From the NCBI GenBank assembly GCA_964017145.1, contig OZ024851.1, positions 248,001 through 312,000 on the forward strand: a stretch of 64,000 nt of DNA, read 5' to 3'. A model generated the notes under the pieces. It saw only the letters and a program-made list of their open reading frames with translations. It did no database searches and was not told the DNA's origin. The position numbers and the translations under genes are program-made. The DNA comes from Agrocybe praecox. Taxonomy: Eukaryota > Basidiomycota > Agaricomycetes > Agaricales > Agrocybaceae. Shown in pieces: positions 11,410-24,402 of this stretch (position 1 is its first letter; each line of letters starts with the position of its first letter).

Positions 11410-12607
11410 TGGATCCATTGGGAGGCTGTAAAGCGAATTTTTCATTATCTAAAAGGTACCAGGGACCTTAAATTGGTGTATGGAGGAGATAAAATGAACC
11501 TCACTGCCTATGTGGATGCAGATGGCGCCTCACAGGAGCATAGACGAGCCATATCTGGCTATGTTTTCATGGTAGATGGAGGAGCAATCTCGTGGATGTT
11601 GAAGAAAAAGGAATTGGTGACATTGTCAACAGCAGAAGCCGAATACGTGCCGGCTACCCACGCCGCAAACGAAGCGATGTGGCTGCGCCGATTGGTAAGC
11701 GAAATTTTCGCACCTCTAAACATCAAGTTATTTGAGCCCACCACACTTCACGGCGACAACCAATCCGCAATCGCACTCGCTCACGGTGGTCATTATCATG
11801 CTTGCACCAAACACATTGATATTTGGTACCATTTTATTCGCTATGTCATCGAAAACGGCTCCATCAAATTTATTTACTGCCCAACCGACAAGCAAACCAC
11901 CTAGGGCTGCGCACCGAACCGTAACGGTATACGGCCGTATACATTATGGTACATATACGGGTACGGCACACCCGTAACCGTAACCGTAGGTGGTAATTGT
12001 CAGCCTCCACGATATGGTTCGGTTAGAAATACGGCCGTATACCGTCGGTATACAGTTACGGTAAAGCAATGAAGGTTATAAAAATTAAATAAACTATATA
12101 AAAGCTGGATAGTGTAATAAATGTAATTACAATATAATATTAGTCACCTTCCTTCGAAAATGCAAAGGAAACGTGCTGCAGACACCGTTTTACCGGCATT
12201 AAAACCTGTACCCTGGATTGTTTGCATGGTGGCCTTCCATATTTGGCAAGGCTGACCACAACCCAATCGTCCGAAATACAAGTTACACATATTTATTTGC
12301 TGTATGTCGCAAATACAGTACCCATAGCCTGCCATGCGTTGAATTGAATCCACGGAGTTCATGCAATTTTAAACTCAACCGTATACGGCCGAATCGGCCG
12401 TCAATTGACGGCGCATACAGGTCTCGAACAGTACCGTAGCCGTACCATAGGATAAAAATATTTGGACCTCACGATACGGCTACGCAAGCCGAACCGTAGC
12501 CTACGGTAACGGTGCACAGCCCTAAAACCACGGACACACTCACTAAGGCCCTGCCGAGCACTAAGGCAAAACATTTTGCAGACGCGATGAGATTGTGTAC
12601 AGTTTGA
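11410..12607 (+). pseudogene. Copia A: C-terminal RNase H part of Pol
   Basis: This is the end of a Ty1/Copia polyprotein. It begins within the conserved WIHWEAVKR stretch, continues through FHYLKGTRDLKL, the RNase H region with VDADGA and STAEAEY, and ends with TKALPSTKAKHFADAMRL before a TGA at 12605-12607. A small hAT-like element at 11902-12524 splits it after KQTT; skipping that element and one TSD restores the frame. The upstream part of the same Copia lies at 45790-46138 on the minus strand, separated by insertion of the KDZ element and the later inversion. Confidence 0.85.
11902..12524. mobile_element. Small non-autonomous hAT-like element in Copia A
   Basis: A 623-base element with inverted ends TAGGGCTGCGCACCG / CGGTGCACAGCCCTA (one mismatch) and flanking 8-mers AAACCACC and AAACCACG, a TSD with one change. 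Subterminal regions are rich in CCGTA/TACGG motifs, such as ACGGTATACGGCCGTATAC, typical of hAT subterminal binding repeats. It has no transposase and interrupts the Copia A RNase H frame. Confidence 0.85.
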
Positions 12608-12614
12608 AGGGGAG

Positions 12615-12810
12615 TGTTGGAATAACAAACCATCCGTATACATTACGGCGGCTATGGTTGCTTCGAGCCCAGACTTATGTTTTCAGTATGTTTCACATAT
12701 GTTTTAATTTGTTTATATTTTCTTGGCAATTCCGAACCATTCTTATATATTATTTCGTACTCGATAGAATGCTTCCATCAGTCCGTTTACACATACTGAG
12801 GTGAGCAACA
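12615..12810 (+). repeat. Probable Copia A 3' LTR
   Basis: Directly after the Pol stop and a short purine tract (AAGGGGAG) comes TGTTGGAATAAC, a typical Copia LTR start; the candidate end is GAGCAACA at 12810, giving TGTTG...CAACA. The right boundary is uncertain because CAGTCCGTTTACAC and GCTTACTTTCAATA recur just beyond it (12891 and 12911), so the LTR may extend to about 12930. Confidence 0.5.
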
Positions 12811-12940
12811 ATATTTACCTTATTATAAAAACATTACTTACATATATTTGTAGCTTACTTTCAATAGGTATTTACCACTACGAAATATACAGTCCGTTTA
12901 CACGTACTGAGCTTACTTTCAATAACCTCCACATTTTTCG
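12811..12940. other. Junction between Copia A LTR and Gypsy B
   Basis: AT-rich DNA with a duplicated segment (CAGTCCGTTTACAC and GCTTACTTTCAATA each twice). No LTR of Gypsy B is recognisable here, so Gypsy B is probably truncated at its 5' side. Confidence 0.35.
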
Positions 12941-14700
12941 AGACAATGGATACCAAAAGATCCGGAATGGAGATGCTGGAATCCTTACGAACCACAAAAC
13001 TCAATAGGAATTGCTCCGGCTATGGTTGCCGAGCATATTCTTACCTTCATGCAACCCTATCCCGGAGATGAGAAATATATTGCACAAGTGAGGCGAGGCT
13101 TCAATATCTCTGTACGATTTGAAGTACATTGCACAGGAGAATGGCACAGTCGAAAGACCTATCTCATTGAAGACCTTCTTGCCAGTTTTAAAATTAAAGT
13201 GTCGAGCGGCAACTTAGATTCACCATTTTTTGATCTGGGAAGTTGGTATGCTGCTGCTCGGGTCCGGCATCTTAATTTAAAGCCTCACCAATACATGCAT
13301 AGAAGAGCGGCAGGCTTTGCCACAGCACATACCATAGGGGTACTGTGGGCCGAAGTAGCCCGGTTTTTACTCACTGATGGAATAACTTCATCATATCCAA
13401 CTGTGACCCCTGATCTATATCATGAGGATCGGTTTTGGGTTGGTTTAGAAATTGACCCTGATACAAAACAAGATTGCTATGTAATCACTGACCATCATTT
13501 TGAACTTTGTACAAAAATTCCTTGTCATTTAATGGAGAACTCCACTCTTGACTTGATATCCTGGTATTGAGATACACTCCTAGCCGACGGCTTTTACTAT
13601 CAAAAATCGTGGGAAAGCACCTTTAATCTCATCCAAATTGAGACAACACCGAATAGACCACTCCACAACTGGGACCTGGATCTAGCATACAATTCGGATA
13701 GTTCCAATATAATTGATTCTGATTCCAAAAATAGCATGCCTGGATTAAAACCCATCTCGGAAATGGGTGAAGAACTCGAGGAAATACTCTCTGATGAAAA
13801 TGCTGATTCACAAGAGTTAACAAAAAATTCTAATGCTGATTCAGAATATTTATTTCCTGCACTGGATATAATTGATGATCTTCACCGTGACTTTCATAAT
13901 GTTAGTTGCGGAATCTCTGAAAATTTAAGTAGTGTATCAGACACTCCCAATTCGGAAAGCCCGAGGGAACCATCAAATGTTATGGGTAATATATTTGGAG
14001 ATCGTCTGAAGGCGATATTGGAAAGATGTCAACCCTTCCGTGGTGATAGAGACGGAGCATTTAAATACAGATTTAAAATTCGTCGATTGACTACTGGGTT
14101 TTATGATGTGTATGACACAACACAATTATTCAACACCCAAATACATGTATCCCATTTAAGACATGAACTGTTTTCTCCGGCTCGATGGTTTGCCGAAGAA
14201 TGTATTCGACGCAGCAAAATTGAACATCCCCGAAGCGCATTACAGAATTGGCTACACGGGTTTGATATATCCGAAATAGTTATGGGTTTGGGTGTCCCTA
14301 TATTGATGAATTAGACGACCCTGTCAGAGATGCCATACGATTTAAAGTTACAGCGCCGCCATATGATCCTTCAATCCTAATTATTGAAGATTCAGTACGA
14401 AGCATCGTGTCTCATATTAATAGTCAGTATCTGGAAGATCCGACATTTAATTTGGTAGATTGGTATGAACATTGGCTTGTACTTGATGATATTGTTGATT
14501 TAACTCTTCACTCACCTGTCCCGCTGAATACTCCAACAGAAATTGTTGATACCGAAATTAATGTTCTGAAATATATTAACAATTTAATCGAAAAAATGGC
14601 GAGCGAATATCAGTCAACGCTCGAGCTCAATGGTATACAGGTGGATCGTAAAAAATACCCTGCTATGCAGCAGACCGCTGCTGTTGCAAAAGATAAAGGT
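12941..14700 (+). pseudogene. gag: Gypsy B Gag-like region with repeated modules
   Basis: The region contains four diverged copies of one module: a start like QPYPGD or QPFRGD, a beta-rich middle, and an end like FDLGSWY, LDLISWY, FSPARWF or FNLVDWY (about 13046-13250, 13410-13570, 14025-14190, 14310-14470). Acidic linkers separate them. I see no zinc knuckle. A TGA at 13568-13570 follows ISWY where Arg is likely, and a one-base frameshift lies near 14290-14305. The first ATG visible in the frame is 13022, but in-frame coding-like sequence extends upstream to about 12941, so the true start is unknown. Confidence 0.65.
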
Positions 14701-17231
14701 TGAGTACTTCCGAAACCAATTGTAATTAAAGTGCTACTCAACGGACAGCCCGTGCGTACATTAATCGACTCAGGTTCGCTCGGAGACTTTGTCTCATCAA
14801 CCCTGGCGGATCAACTATCACTCAAAAGAGAAGAACTATTGTCTCCGGTCGCTTTACAACTTGCCGTTCAAGGATCTCGTTCGAAAATCAATTCTCAAGT
14901 CAAGGCTCGCTTTCAGTACCAAGGGATCAATGAGGAACGCGTCTTCGACGTAATTAACCTCAATAACTATGATATTATACTAGGTACGCTGTGGATGTAT
15001 CAACACCATGTTTGCGTCGGACTTAATCCTGCTCGTGTCGTTATAGGGAGCAACATTGCATTACCCATCAAAGCCGGAGTCGACTCGAAGCTGCTCTTGC
15101 AAGCTATTTCCATGGATAACGACAATGTTACTACAGCGCGTGAATCATTAAAATGATACGCTGAACCTCTTTGTAAAGACATGAGTGAAACAGAATTACC
15201 TCCGTTCAGAACAATTAATCACACTATACCTTTAATAGATGTGACTAAAACTTATCCATGGCGTCCCTCTCAATGCCCAGAATCGTTCCGAATGCAGTGG
15301 GCAGAGAAGCGAGATGCATATCTAAGATCTGGTCGTTGGAAAATTATGTCTGCTGGCAATACTGTACCTATGTTGTTGATACCGAAACCACAGAAAGATG
15401 GACTTCCTGCTGAACTCCGAACAGTGTTTGATTTGCGTGAACGAAATAAAAATACTTACAAATTAACCTCGCCACTACCTGATATGGATGATATGCTGCG
15501 CAGGGCGTGTCGTCATCAATTTCAATCTTCACTTGACATGAAAAGCGCCTATGAACAAATTAGAATTGTGCCTGAACATGTAGACAGGACTACTGTAACC
15601 ACCCCTGATGGTAACATGGTGAGCTTGGTCATTCAAATTGGCAATGTTAACGCACCTGCCACGTACCAAGCACTAATGAACCATTTATTTTCATCATATA
15701 TTGGTGTTTTTATGGATATTTACCTAGATGACATTATCATCTATTCAGACTCGCTTTCTGACCATGTAAAACATGTCAAAATTGTTCTCGATATTTTAAA
15801 ACGGGAGAAGCTTTACCTCAGCAAAGATAAATTACATTTTATTGCCCCGGAAATGAAGTTATTAGGGCGCATTATCGATGATAATGGCATCCACATAGAT
15901 CCGACGAAGGTAGATTCCGTCATCGCCTGGAAAACACCCACCAATCGTGACTTACTTCGAGGATTTCTCGGATCCGTAGGTTATCTAGCAGATGAAGTAC
16001 CTGGAGTACGAGTTCCTATGGGTATTCTCAGTCATCTAACTGGTGACACCGTCCCATTCCGGTGTACATACACTGAACAGCGTGCATTCGAAGATGTAAA
16101 AGAATTAGTACAATGTGCATGAGAGCATCATCGAGTGCCTCTTAATTATGATAAAGACGCACTTACTATTTGGATGGTCACTGACGGATGTGCCACGGGA
16201 ATATCTGGTCTCATCAGCCAAGGTGACGATTGGAAAAATGCGAAGATTGCCGCATTCTATTCTGCTAAATTGAACCCGGCTCAGCAAAATTACCTGGTGC
16301 ACGAAATTGAGATGTTGGTGGGCATTGAGACCATGCTGCGTCATAGAGATATCCTCCAAGGTGTTAAATTTAAGTGGGTAACAGATCATAAAGGTTTAAC
16401 TCACCTTTTGAATCAGAAAAACCTCTCGAGACGTCAAGCCCGATGGATTGAAAAGATTTCTTTGTTTGACTTCGAAATTTTGTACATCCCAGGCAGTGAA
16501 AATGTAGTGGCAGATGCTCTGTCACGTATATATTCCAACGATGCTCCAGGGACTGTACGTGCACGCACTGCGCAGCAAGTACACATATTTCGACGTTGTC
16601 AATGATGACGCTGCTGTCGGGTCAGAGCCAATGCCAATACTTGCTGGAATAGAAGCTAGTGCCGCTGTTCCCGGACGGAGGGTGCGAAAGGTGGTACCTC
16701 TAAAGAGTTTGCTGCTCGGGTCAAAGATAAGTTCGTTCTTTGAGGACCTGTCGAACGAACGGAGGGCGAGGATACGAGACAAACACGTACTCAGAGTGCC
16801 ACGCCGCAACCTCGGCTTACTATTCAGATCAAACTAACAGTGCGCGTAAATAAGCCACATTCGGAAAATGTCGAAACACGATCAGAATTAGCGGACTTAG
16901 TGAAATTTGTGTCGTCTACGCATGATGACATAGATTTTGCAAAGGAAATCAAATCAAAATATCAGGAAGATAAATTCTACGCATCTATCTTAGCTAAAGC
17001 AGATGATTACCGTAACTTTACAGTCAAAAATGGACTGATATATCTAACTGAAAAATGAAAAACCCTACTGTGCATTCCTAAAGTTATGATTAAAGGCCGA
17101 AGTGCTTGAGAAGTTATAATCTCCGAAGCACACTCACTATTAGCTCATCTAGGAGCACATAAAACACTTGACTATCTACGTGATCATGTATGGTGGAAAG
17201 AAATAGCAATGGACACTAAGGTATATTGTGA
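14701..17231 (+). pseudogene. pol: Gypsy B protease, reverse transcriptase, RNase H and integrase N-terminus
   Basis: Begins with a TGA (14701-14703) in the linker, then the aspartic protease with LIDSGSLGDF (about 14761), reverse transcriptase with YLDDIII (15721), RNase H with VTDGCATG and WVTDHKGL, and the integrase zinc region with HSLLAHLGAHKTL. In-frame TGA codons are at 15154, 16120, 17056 and 17107. At 17056 and 17107 the family normally has Arg (RLLCIPKV and GRSAREV). The frame breaks at 17231 where E1-B is inserted, within VYCETCNTC, and resumes at 22689 or just after. Confidence 0.82.
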
Positions 17232-17357
17232 CACTAACTACTGACAGAATCATGCATGAGTTCCTGGTGGTTGCCCAATTAAGGTGATGCATCCACAGCG
17301 GAAATGGCCACAAGGCCCAAAGTCATGTATCAGGGTGACCAACAGTGACTAGAGAGC

Positions 17358-20300
17358 TAGTGTTGCCGCAGTCCGGTTTGGTCCGGTTTTGGTTTGGTTT
17401 TCACGGTCTATGGTTTAATTTGGAAATTAACTGCACCGAACCCGAAAAATATGGTCTAGTTTAGTAATAAACCGGTTTAAACCAGTTTAAACCACAACTT
17501 CCTGCCTAATACGGAAAATAAAATCATTCTACCTGGCTTTCTGAGAGTAAAGACTGTATGTAGGCGTAAATATCCTCTGGTGCTGCATTTTCTGCTTCGA
17601 TAAGTCCTTCCAGATACTTAAGAACTTCCTCTTTTGAGTTTCCGGAAGTGAAGTCCAGAGAACACCCAGATTTCATTGCAAATTTCAACATCTGGAGCAT
17701 TTCCATCAAATCTTCATGGATTTGGTTCCGACGTTGTGTCATGGTCTCCTTTGCGGAAGAGAAAACTCTTTCGCATGGCACGGCAGATCCCTGAATTGCA
17801 AGGTAATCAAGTGCTGCCATAAAGAGTGTTGGATAGCGCAGTTGATTTTCCTAGATAAATAAATATTATTAAGTGAATTTCAGTTGTGGTAGACGTTCGG
17901 AACAGTAAACATTACCTGCCAGTAAATGAGACTGCACGTCCCAGTGACTGTGTCTTCTAGATATTGAGAAATCTCTGCTTCTAAAGAACCAGCCTGAGGA
18001 GTGTTATCTTCTTGATTAAAACCAAGAATTTCATCTACTGTGCGTTGCGCGGCTGAATTCCTCAAGGAACGGCCACGTATAGCACGCGAACGGCAAGGTG
18101 TATAGTTATGAGCATTGACTGGGGCTGCACGCTGTGGCTGCACACCCGGTCCTGTTCGCAACTCACTGCATCCAGCGCCAAAAACCTGATTGGGGTTAGG
18201 TATCTCTTTACTCCCAGCCGGTTTCTTAGTTCGCTTCTCATAGTACGGACGAAGCTAAATGATTACGATTAGTCAAGAACACCTATCAGATTATGTCGGA
18301 TTTTACATACAACATTATTAACCAGATTCTGCGCTTCTTGCTGTTTGTTTTCGGGAATGTGCCGAAGCTTCATGGCAGGATTTAAGACTGAACAGTGAAT
18401 AGAAATAAACCACGTTTAGGTACCAATAGTAAATCAATATGCAACATGAATACACATACACATAGACACAGTAAATGCCGGTACCAGTTCAATTCGATGC
18501 TGATAGACGTCCAGTTTGTCAATACCCTCCTGGAGCACATCCGAAATTTTGCTGCCCCAGTAGTCTTGCTGGGTCTGCCAAATGGATATCATTGCGTTAT
18601 ACGAAGGTATTGCATTGCATAATGTTGGCGTCTTCTCAGAAGATAGCTTCTGCTGGAATGCATCTGGTACCTATAGTATTGGAATGTTAGACAACTAGTA
18701 CAACATTGATAAAATTTGCCAGTAATCACTTACAAGTAGAATCTCACGCACAATAGCTAGTGCATCCCATTGAGCTTGTGAGAGCTGATGGCGGTGTACC
18801 TCTTCAAATTCCCTCGAGTTGCAAATGTCTTCGAGGGGCTAGGGATGTATAAACATGAGTTATATACCCCCAGATAAAGATGGAATGACTTACTTTTTCT
18901 AGCAGTAATGCTCGCTCAATCATATACAGTGTAGACGACCAACGAGTATCAACATCACGGAGAAGTTGAAGGTCGAGGTTGTGATTTTTTGATACTTGAG
19001 AGAAGTGTTGGCGGCGCAGTGATGATCCTCTAATCTTTGGAGGATTGAGTGTAGTCTAAAAAGGAGATCCAGTACATCAACTTACTGCTCGAATGAGAGA
19101 ACGGACAGTTGTAATTGGGTCTTCCGCTAATGGCTCATCCTCAACGTAATCAATTTTTGAAAGTGCGGAAACAATTGCTTTGCATGCCAGATTAACAACG
19201 TGAGGAAAGCATCTTCATAGAGTCAGAACTAGCCATGACATATATATTTATGAAAGAATTACCTAATGCGATTCTCGACTCGATCAAAAGGGATGCCTCG
19301 AGAAGTAAGTTCCCGTTCGAGAGATGCCATGAGAGTGTCATTATTTGAGGCGTTATCAACTGTTACCCAGCCAATCTAGATATTGAATATTGTAAGAGGC
19401 TTAGTAAATAAAAGCAGTTGATATTCGCACCTTTTCAGTGATTGAAATACGGTCAATAATAAATAGAAAGGCTTGTGCAAGATGCTCGCCACTGTGGTTC
19501 CCTGGAACACGATGGAATCCAATTAATTCAGCTCGAAGTTTCAGCTCATACTGGGGTCCATTAGGTGTTTGTTTGATTGACGTCTGGATCCAATGTGCAG
19601 TCACAGCCATAAAAGGTGACAAATTTGGATCAGTCCATAGGTCAGTAGTCAAGGATATTCGGCCTGGTGCGTTCTGAAAGGAAATAAGCTAGAAGATAAA
19701 TCATGATAACGAAACATAGTGTCTTACTTTCAGTTCCTTTTCGAGACCTATAAGATACTCATCCCAAATTTCCTTGATATGATCCCGTATGGCTGTCCGA
19801 TGAGGAATATCGGAATCCTTCAGATCTTGTTTGAGTAGCATGAAGACTCTTCGAAGATGAGGGCTTTCGATCACATTCAATGACTACAAAAACTTCTCAG
19901 AACACGGAGAAGAGAACAAATCATAATTCATCATACCTGGTCATCAGCAACTATAAACTGTGTAATTGCGTCCACAAAAGCTTCATATGAATATCCACCT
20001 ATGTCTGCTGGACGACCATTAGCATTCCCTGCTTGGTTCTGAGATGACGCCTGCCCTTTTGATGTTCGGTAACGGGATACAGGATCCCTTGCTGCTTCTG
20101 CTGTAATCGAAATCTCAAAGTTATCGCGACTATCTACCCAAAGATCAATGTGATTATTAAAAAGATGAGCACGCAGTGTGCTTGTTCCTGTATCGACACC
20201 AAAAGTGTACGTCACATATTCAGATTCAACACTATGTTGATGTCTATTGATTAACACGAGAACAGGTGAGTGTGAGAATTGGCACGATCTGATTCATAAA

Positions 20301-21950
20301 CACTTACTCGCAGAAAAGACAAATCCTTCTACCATTGCCCACCCGAAAAAAATTCCAAACGTCTGCTGCACTCTTCTTCTTTGTACTTGCTTTCTTCAAC
20401 CGAGGCGCTGCACGATTGATGGTGCTATGCCTTCCAGATCGAGGTGTTCCAGATGAGCGAGTAGGTGCTTTGGGACTTTGCGAGCGTGCACGAGAGCTGG
20501 ATGGACTTGGTTCTGGAAAATATTCACATTCTCCCACTTCCTCGGAGCCATTGGCAACTGTATATGGATCCTGAGTAGAAGTGGATAGTAAAAAGGGATT
20601 TTCGGAGATGTCACATATTGGATTTGGCGGAGCGCTACCATTGGCAACAGGTTCTGTACCCGAGAGTTTGATATTAGTCAGGTTTACCATGTTATACGAC
20701 GAAAACATTTCTTACCAAAGCTTGTAGTATTCCATGGTACATCCGCAGCGGGAATTTGTGAATGCTCGATCGGAGCAACCATCCCTATTTCGTGATGAGT
20801 TTTTGTATGATACTTCCAACGGAGCCTTAGCACATACCTTCTGCTCGAAATGCTATCTCAGCTGATCCGTTGTCATGATGAAGTGCAGTGGGCACTAAAT
20901 CGTCTGTGGGTTTACGCCCACCCCGCTTACGATTCTGACCACGACCACGACCACGGCCACGGCCATGGCCATTACCAGGGTTTGTTGGGAGCTCAGCACC
21001 GTTTGAAAAAGGGACCATAGCTGGGCTATAACTATCAAGAATCCGAATAGGTTTGTTTTTATACCACAATACTGTCCGAGCTTACCTTCTCGATAAAGAG
21101 TTGCTCCAGACGCATGGTGTGGAGTCGAGAGCATTTCTTGCTGCGTGTTTCTCTTCGTGTAGCGTGCTGGTCACAATCGTGGAGCTCGTATACCTAGGGG
21201 TGCACAACATTGCATACAAAATTACTAACACTCTCACTAGTAGTCAGACAATGTGTCGGCGAGTATCCATCATGCAGTGGAGTAATGAAAATAAGAAAGA
21301 ACACGACCTATGGTATGAATCTAAGTATTGAGTAATTCTAGGGCAAAGAAACAGATGAGAAACCATACGGCGTAGCGAACGAATGAAGTGGGACTCACTT
21401 GTGACTTTCTCATCAGTCTGAGTGTCCTCAATTCAGACTGCTCACTTCTAATCGGGCACAGCTCTACTTCTAGCTCTTGCCCGTTTATTTTATATTCATT
21501 CTCAAGCTCTATCCCGCTGCCCACAATACATGGACACCTTATGCCTGAGTCTGCATAGACCGAAAATTCTGCTGAAATCGTGGTTTTGAAGTTGAATTAT
21601 CATGAAAAATGACGATTCAGTGCGAAAATGCAATATCCGGAGACATATTTCCTATTATCAGGCAATAAAGACATTGAGAAGTGGCATAATATGTAGAAAC
21701 GGTGCTCGGTGAGAGTGTATAGGAAAGAAACGAGGGGAAAAACGACTGTCAGTTCCATCAATCACGATGACTTTTCAAAGTCCGAATTTGGACAAAAAAC
21801 CACTGGTGTGACCGGTCCAAACCACGTTTGAACCGTGGATTAAAATAACTAGACCAAGGTAAGCCGTAAACCGGCAGTCTAGTTAAATCGGTTAATTTTT
21901 CGGCTTAGTTTTCGGTTTAACCAGAGCCGGACCAAACCGCGGCAACACTA
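17358..21950 (-). mobile_element. Apparently autonomous hAT DNA transposon
   Basis: A 4593-base element with inverted ends TAGTGTTGCCGC / GCGGCAACACTA followed by GGTCCGG/CCGGACC-rich subterminal sequence, and a perfect 8-base TSD TAGAGAGC (17350-17357 and 21951-21958). Comparison with E1-A shows the empty site (GTGACTAGAGAGCTGTAG), proving insertion into E1-B. It encodes one spliced transposase gene on the minus strand with no internal stop that I can find. It is the youngest-looking autonomous element in the window. Confidence 0.9.
17524..21018 (-). CDS. hAT transposase with BED zinc finger
   Basis: A cut-and-paste transposase spread over about ten exons. The N-terminus has an RGG/GRGRG-rich stretch (20.93-20.99 kb). 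A BED-type zinc finger follows, with CLFC at the end of one exon and HLFNNH after the next intron. The RNase H-like core opens with TTDLWTDPNLSPF (19.6 kb), where the first catalytic Asp is expected, and continues with TVDNASNN and DVDTRWSS. The C-terminus is the hAT dimerisation region: YLAIQGSAVPCERVFSSA (17.75-17.82 kb). Introns I checked obey GT..AG. The stop is TGA at 17524-17526. The start is uncertain; I use the ATG at 21018, but an upstream exon with an ATG at 21134 is possible. Exon coordinates need a spliced alignment. Confidence 0.85.
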
Positions 21951-22688
21951 TAGAGAGCTGTAGTCATGTGAAAGTCATGTGATTTGGTGCACAGCCACCA
22001 AAAATCAAAGTTGTAGAGAAAAATTCAAAAGTTATGCTAAATATTTTTTATTACATAATCATCCACGGTTCAGCCACAAAACGCAAAATATCCGCAGAAA
22101 GCCGGATACAAATCAAAATAAAAGATTGAAATATTTATAGCAAGCCAAAAATAAATTCTAAAATCATCAAAAAATGTGTTCTATACCATTTTAGGCTTGA
22201 ACTAACCAAATATGTAAAGTTCTAAAAATAGATCGCGCTAAAAATAGACTTATCTTTTATCTAGTCTTATCTCAGTCCCATCTATCATGCATGAAAGGCC
22301 TTTATCTCAAAATCTCAAAGTCCAAAGTCCTCTTGCCTTATTGGGTTGTTTAGATGTGACATCACTTAATAGCCTTGTGTGTTTTGTATCCTGCATGCCC
22401 CTGCCTGCTGACATCATTATTTATTATTTGTTTGTATTTGAGGCCATATAAACATATGAGTGGAGCCCAAACATGTAAATAGAGGCAAGCAAAAAGTCAT
22501 GTGCATGGATTTTGATCCCATCAAATATAAACACATGACTATCAGGTGATAAGTCACAAACAGTCACAATAAGCCAGCCAGAGGGCTTGATACATGAATT
22601 TGGGCCACTAGGCCACGGCCACTGTGGATGCATCACCTTAATTGGGCAATTACCAGAACTTGATGCATAAATCTGTCCGCACTGGCTG

Positions 22689-23991
22689 ATTGTGAAACAT
22701 GTAATACCTGTAAGCTGAGCAAACCGAGCAACCAGAAACCATATGGTCTTCTAAATCCATTATCGATACCCAGTGAACCTTGGGAGTCGATTGGGGTTGA
22801 CTTTGTAGGTCCCCTACCTGAATCTAAGAACAGAAATGCGATGTTCGGCTCAATAACCGTCGTCATTTGCTTATCAACTGCAATGGTTCATTTAATACCA
22901 AGTAGAATCAACTACAACGCTCGACAATTGGCAGAATTAATGTTTGAAGAGATTTATAAACATCACAGTATCCCTAAGAACATTATCAGTGATCTAGATG
23001 TTCTATTTACCAGTACCTTTTGGAAACATCTGCATTTGCTACTTGGAACCAAATTAAAGATGTCGAGTGCATATCACCCTCAAACAGATGGATCAACCGA
23101 ACGAGCAAATCGAACAGTTACCCAAATGCTTTGTCAATATGTGAATAACAAGCAAACTGACTGGGTTACAAAGCTTCCGGCCATCGAGTTTGCTATAAAC
23201 TCGGCCCGATCTGAGAGCACAGGTTTTGCGCCGTTCTTTTTGAACTCAGGAATAATGCCCCGATCCATGATTTGGAATGCCACACCGGCTAGTGAATTTC
23301 CATCCATCCGTAATTTTGTGCTACAGAAAGAATTAGCATTGATTTCCGCTCATGATAGCATCCTGGCTGCTTGTGCTAAGCAAACTCGAGACACAAATCG
23401 AAAACGCCAGTCAGCTCCATTCCGTGAAGGTGATCTAGTATACCTCTCAATGAAAAACATCAATTTTCCGAAAGGTTTAGCTAGAAAATTGATCCCGAAG
23501 TTCATTGGTCCGTACAAAATCATTACGGACTTCGGAAACCACTCATTTCGATTGGATATTTCATCCCAGATGAAGCAATGTGGCGTTCACGATGTATTTC
23601 ATGCGTCATTGCTTAGAATACACCATCCTAACAATGACCGACTGTTCCCCAGACGATTAGATTCACAACTGAACCCTGAATTGGATACAGATGGAGAATG
23701 GGCTGTAGATACGATTTTATCGCACCAAGGTAAAGGAGAAAATGCCTTATTTGAAGTTAAATGGAAAACTGGGGATATTACTTGGTTGCCATACTTTCAA
23801 TTGACTGGATTACAAGCGCTAATGTGATATTTCGAAGTACAGGGCATCGATACAATTCATCAACTGACTTCAGGAACCGGTAATCCACCTACTGAGGACC
23901 CACAAGTATTTCTAGGTCTTATCTCCATAAATTCTAATTCATTCACTATGTATAAGAACTCCCTTCCACCACATTCGTTTTCCTCAGTTTC
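22689..23991 (+). pseudogene. pol: Gypsy B integrase core and C-terminus
   Basis: Continues the Gypsy B frame after E1-B: zinc-binding CETCNTC, then the DDE integrase core with Asp in GVDFVGP (about 22796), Asp in DLDVLFTS and Glu in TDGSTERANRT, then the GPY/F-like segment IGPYKI and a chromodomain-like end (EVKWKTGDITWLPY). A TGA at 23825-23827 interrupts it, after which the same frame continues (YFEVQGIDTI...QVFLG) to the E4 insertion at 23991. Confidence 0.85.
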
Positions 23992-24402
23992 GAGGTCTTT
24001 ACCCTCCCCCCCCCTTTTCTCATTGGAATCCAGGTTCATTCCAGGATTTAGAATGGATTCCAGTGGATTCCAGAGTGAATTTGAAGACACAATTCTCTGC
24101 CATTTTGTATGGGAGGACCCACCATGGATTCCACCAGGATTCCAACTGGAATCCGTTGAATTACCCATTCCAGGTGGAATATTCCACCTTGGTTCCCACA
24201 GAATGTGCGGAATGTAGGTGGAATGTAGGTAGAATCCAAGTGGAATCCAACATATAGCAGACAAATTGGCCGGAATCCAATAGAAATACACTATATACCA
24301 TTAGATATGACCCGTTTGAGGCCATTCCAATGGAATACGATGGAATCCAATTAGATTGAGGGCACCATTGCTCTTATTTTAATTATTAATAGGAAAAAAA
24401 AA

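Larger units (their letters stand above)
17232..22688. mobile_element. E1-B, TIR element in Gypsy B hosting a hAT element
   Basis: Outer ends CACTAACTACTG and CCGCACTGGCTG match those of E1-A in the opposite orientation. It is flanked by ATTGTGA on both sides (17225-17231 and 22689-22695), a perfect 7-base TSD. Its own sequence is 17232-17357 and 21951-22688; the rest is the nested hAT element. Gypsy B reads through in frame when E1-B is removed. Confidence 0.87.

Noticed and set aside
13568..23827. TGA recoded as Arg instead of stop
   Set aside because: The intact hAT transposase and Copia A end normally in TGA (17524-17526 and 12605-12607), and Gypsy A and the hAT do not use TGA inside Arg positions. 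Deamination of CGA explains the data better.
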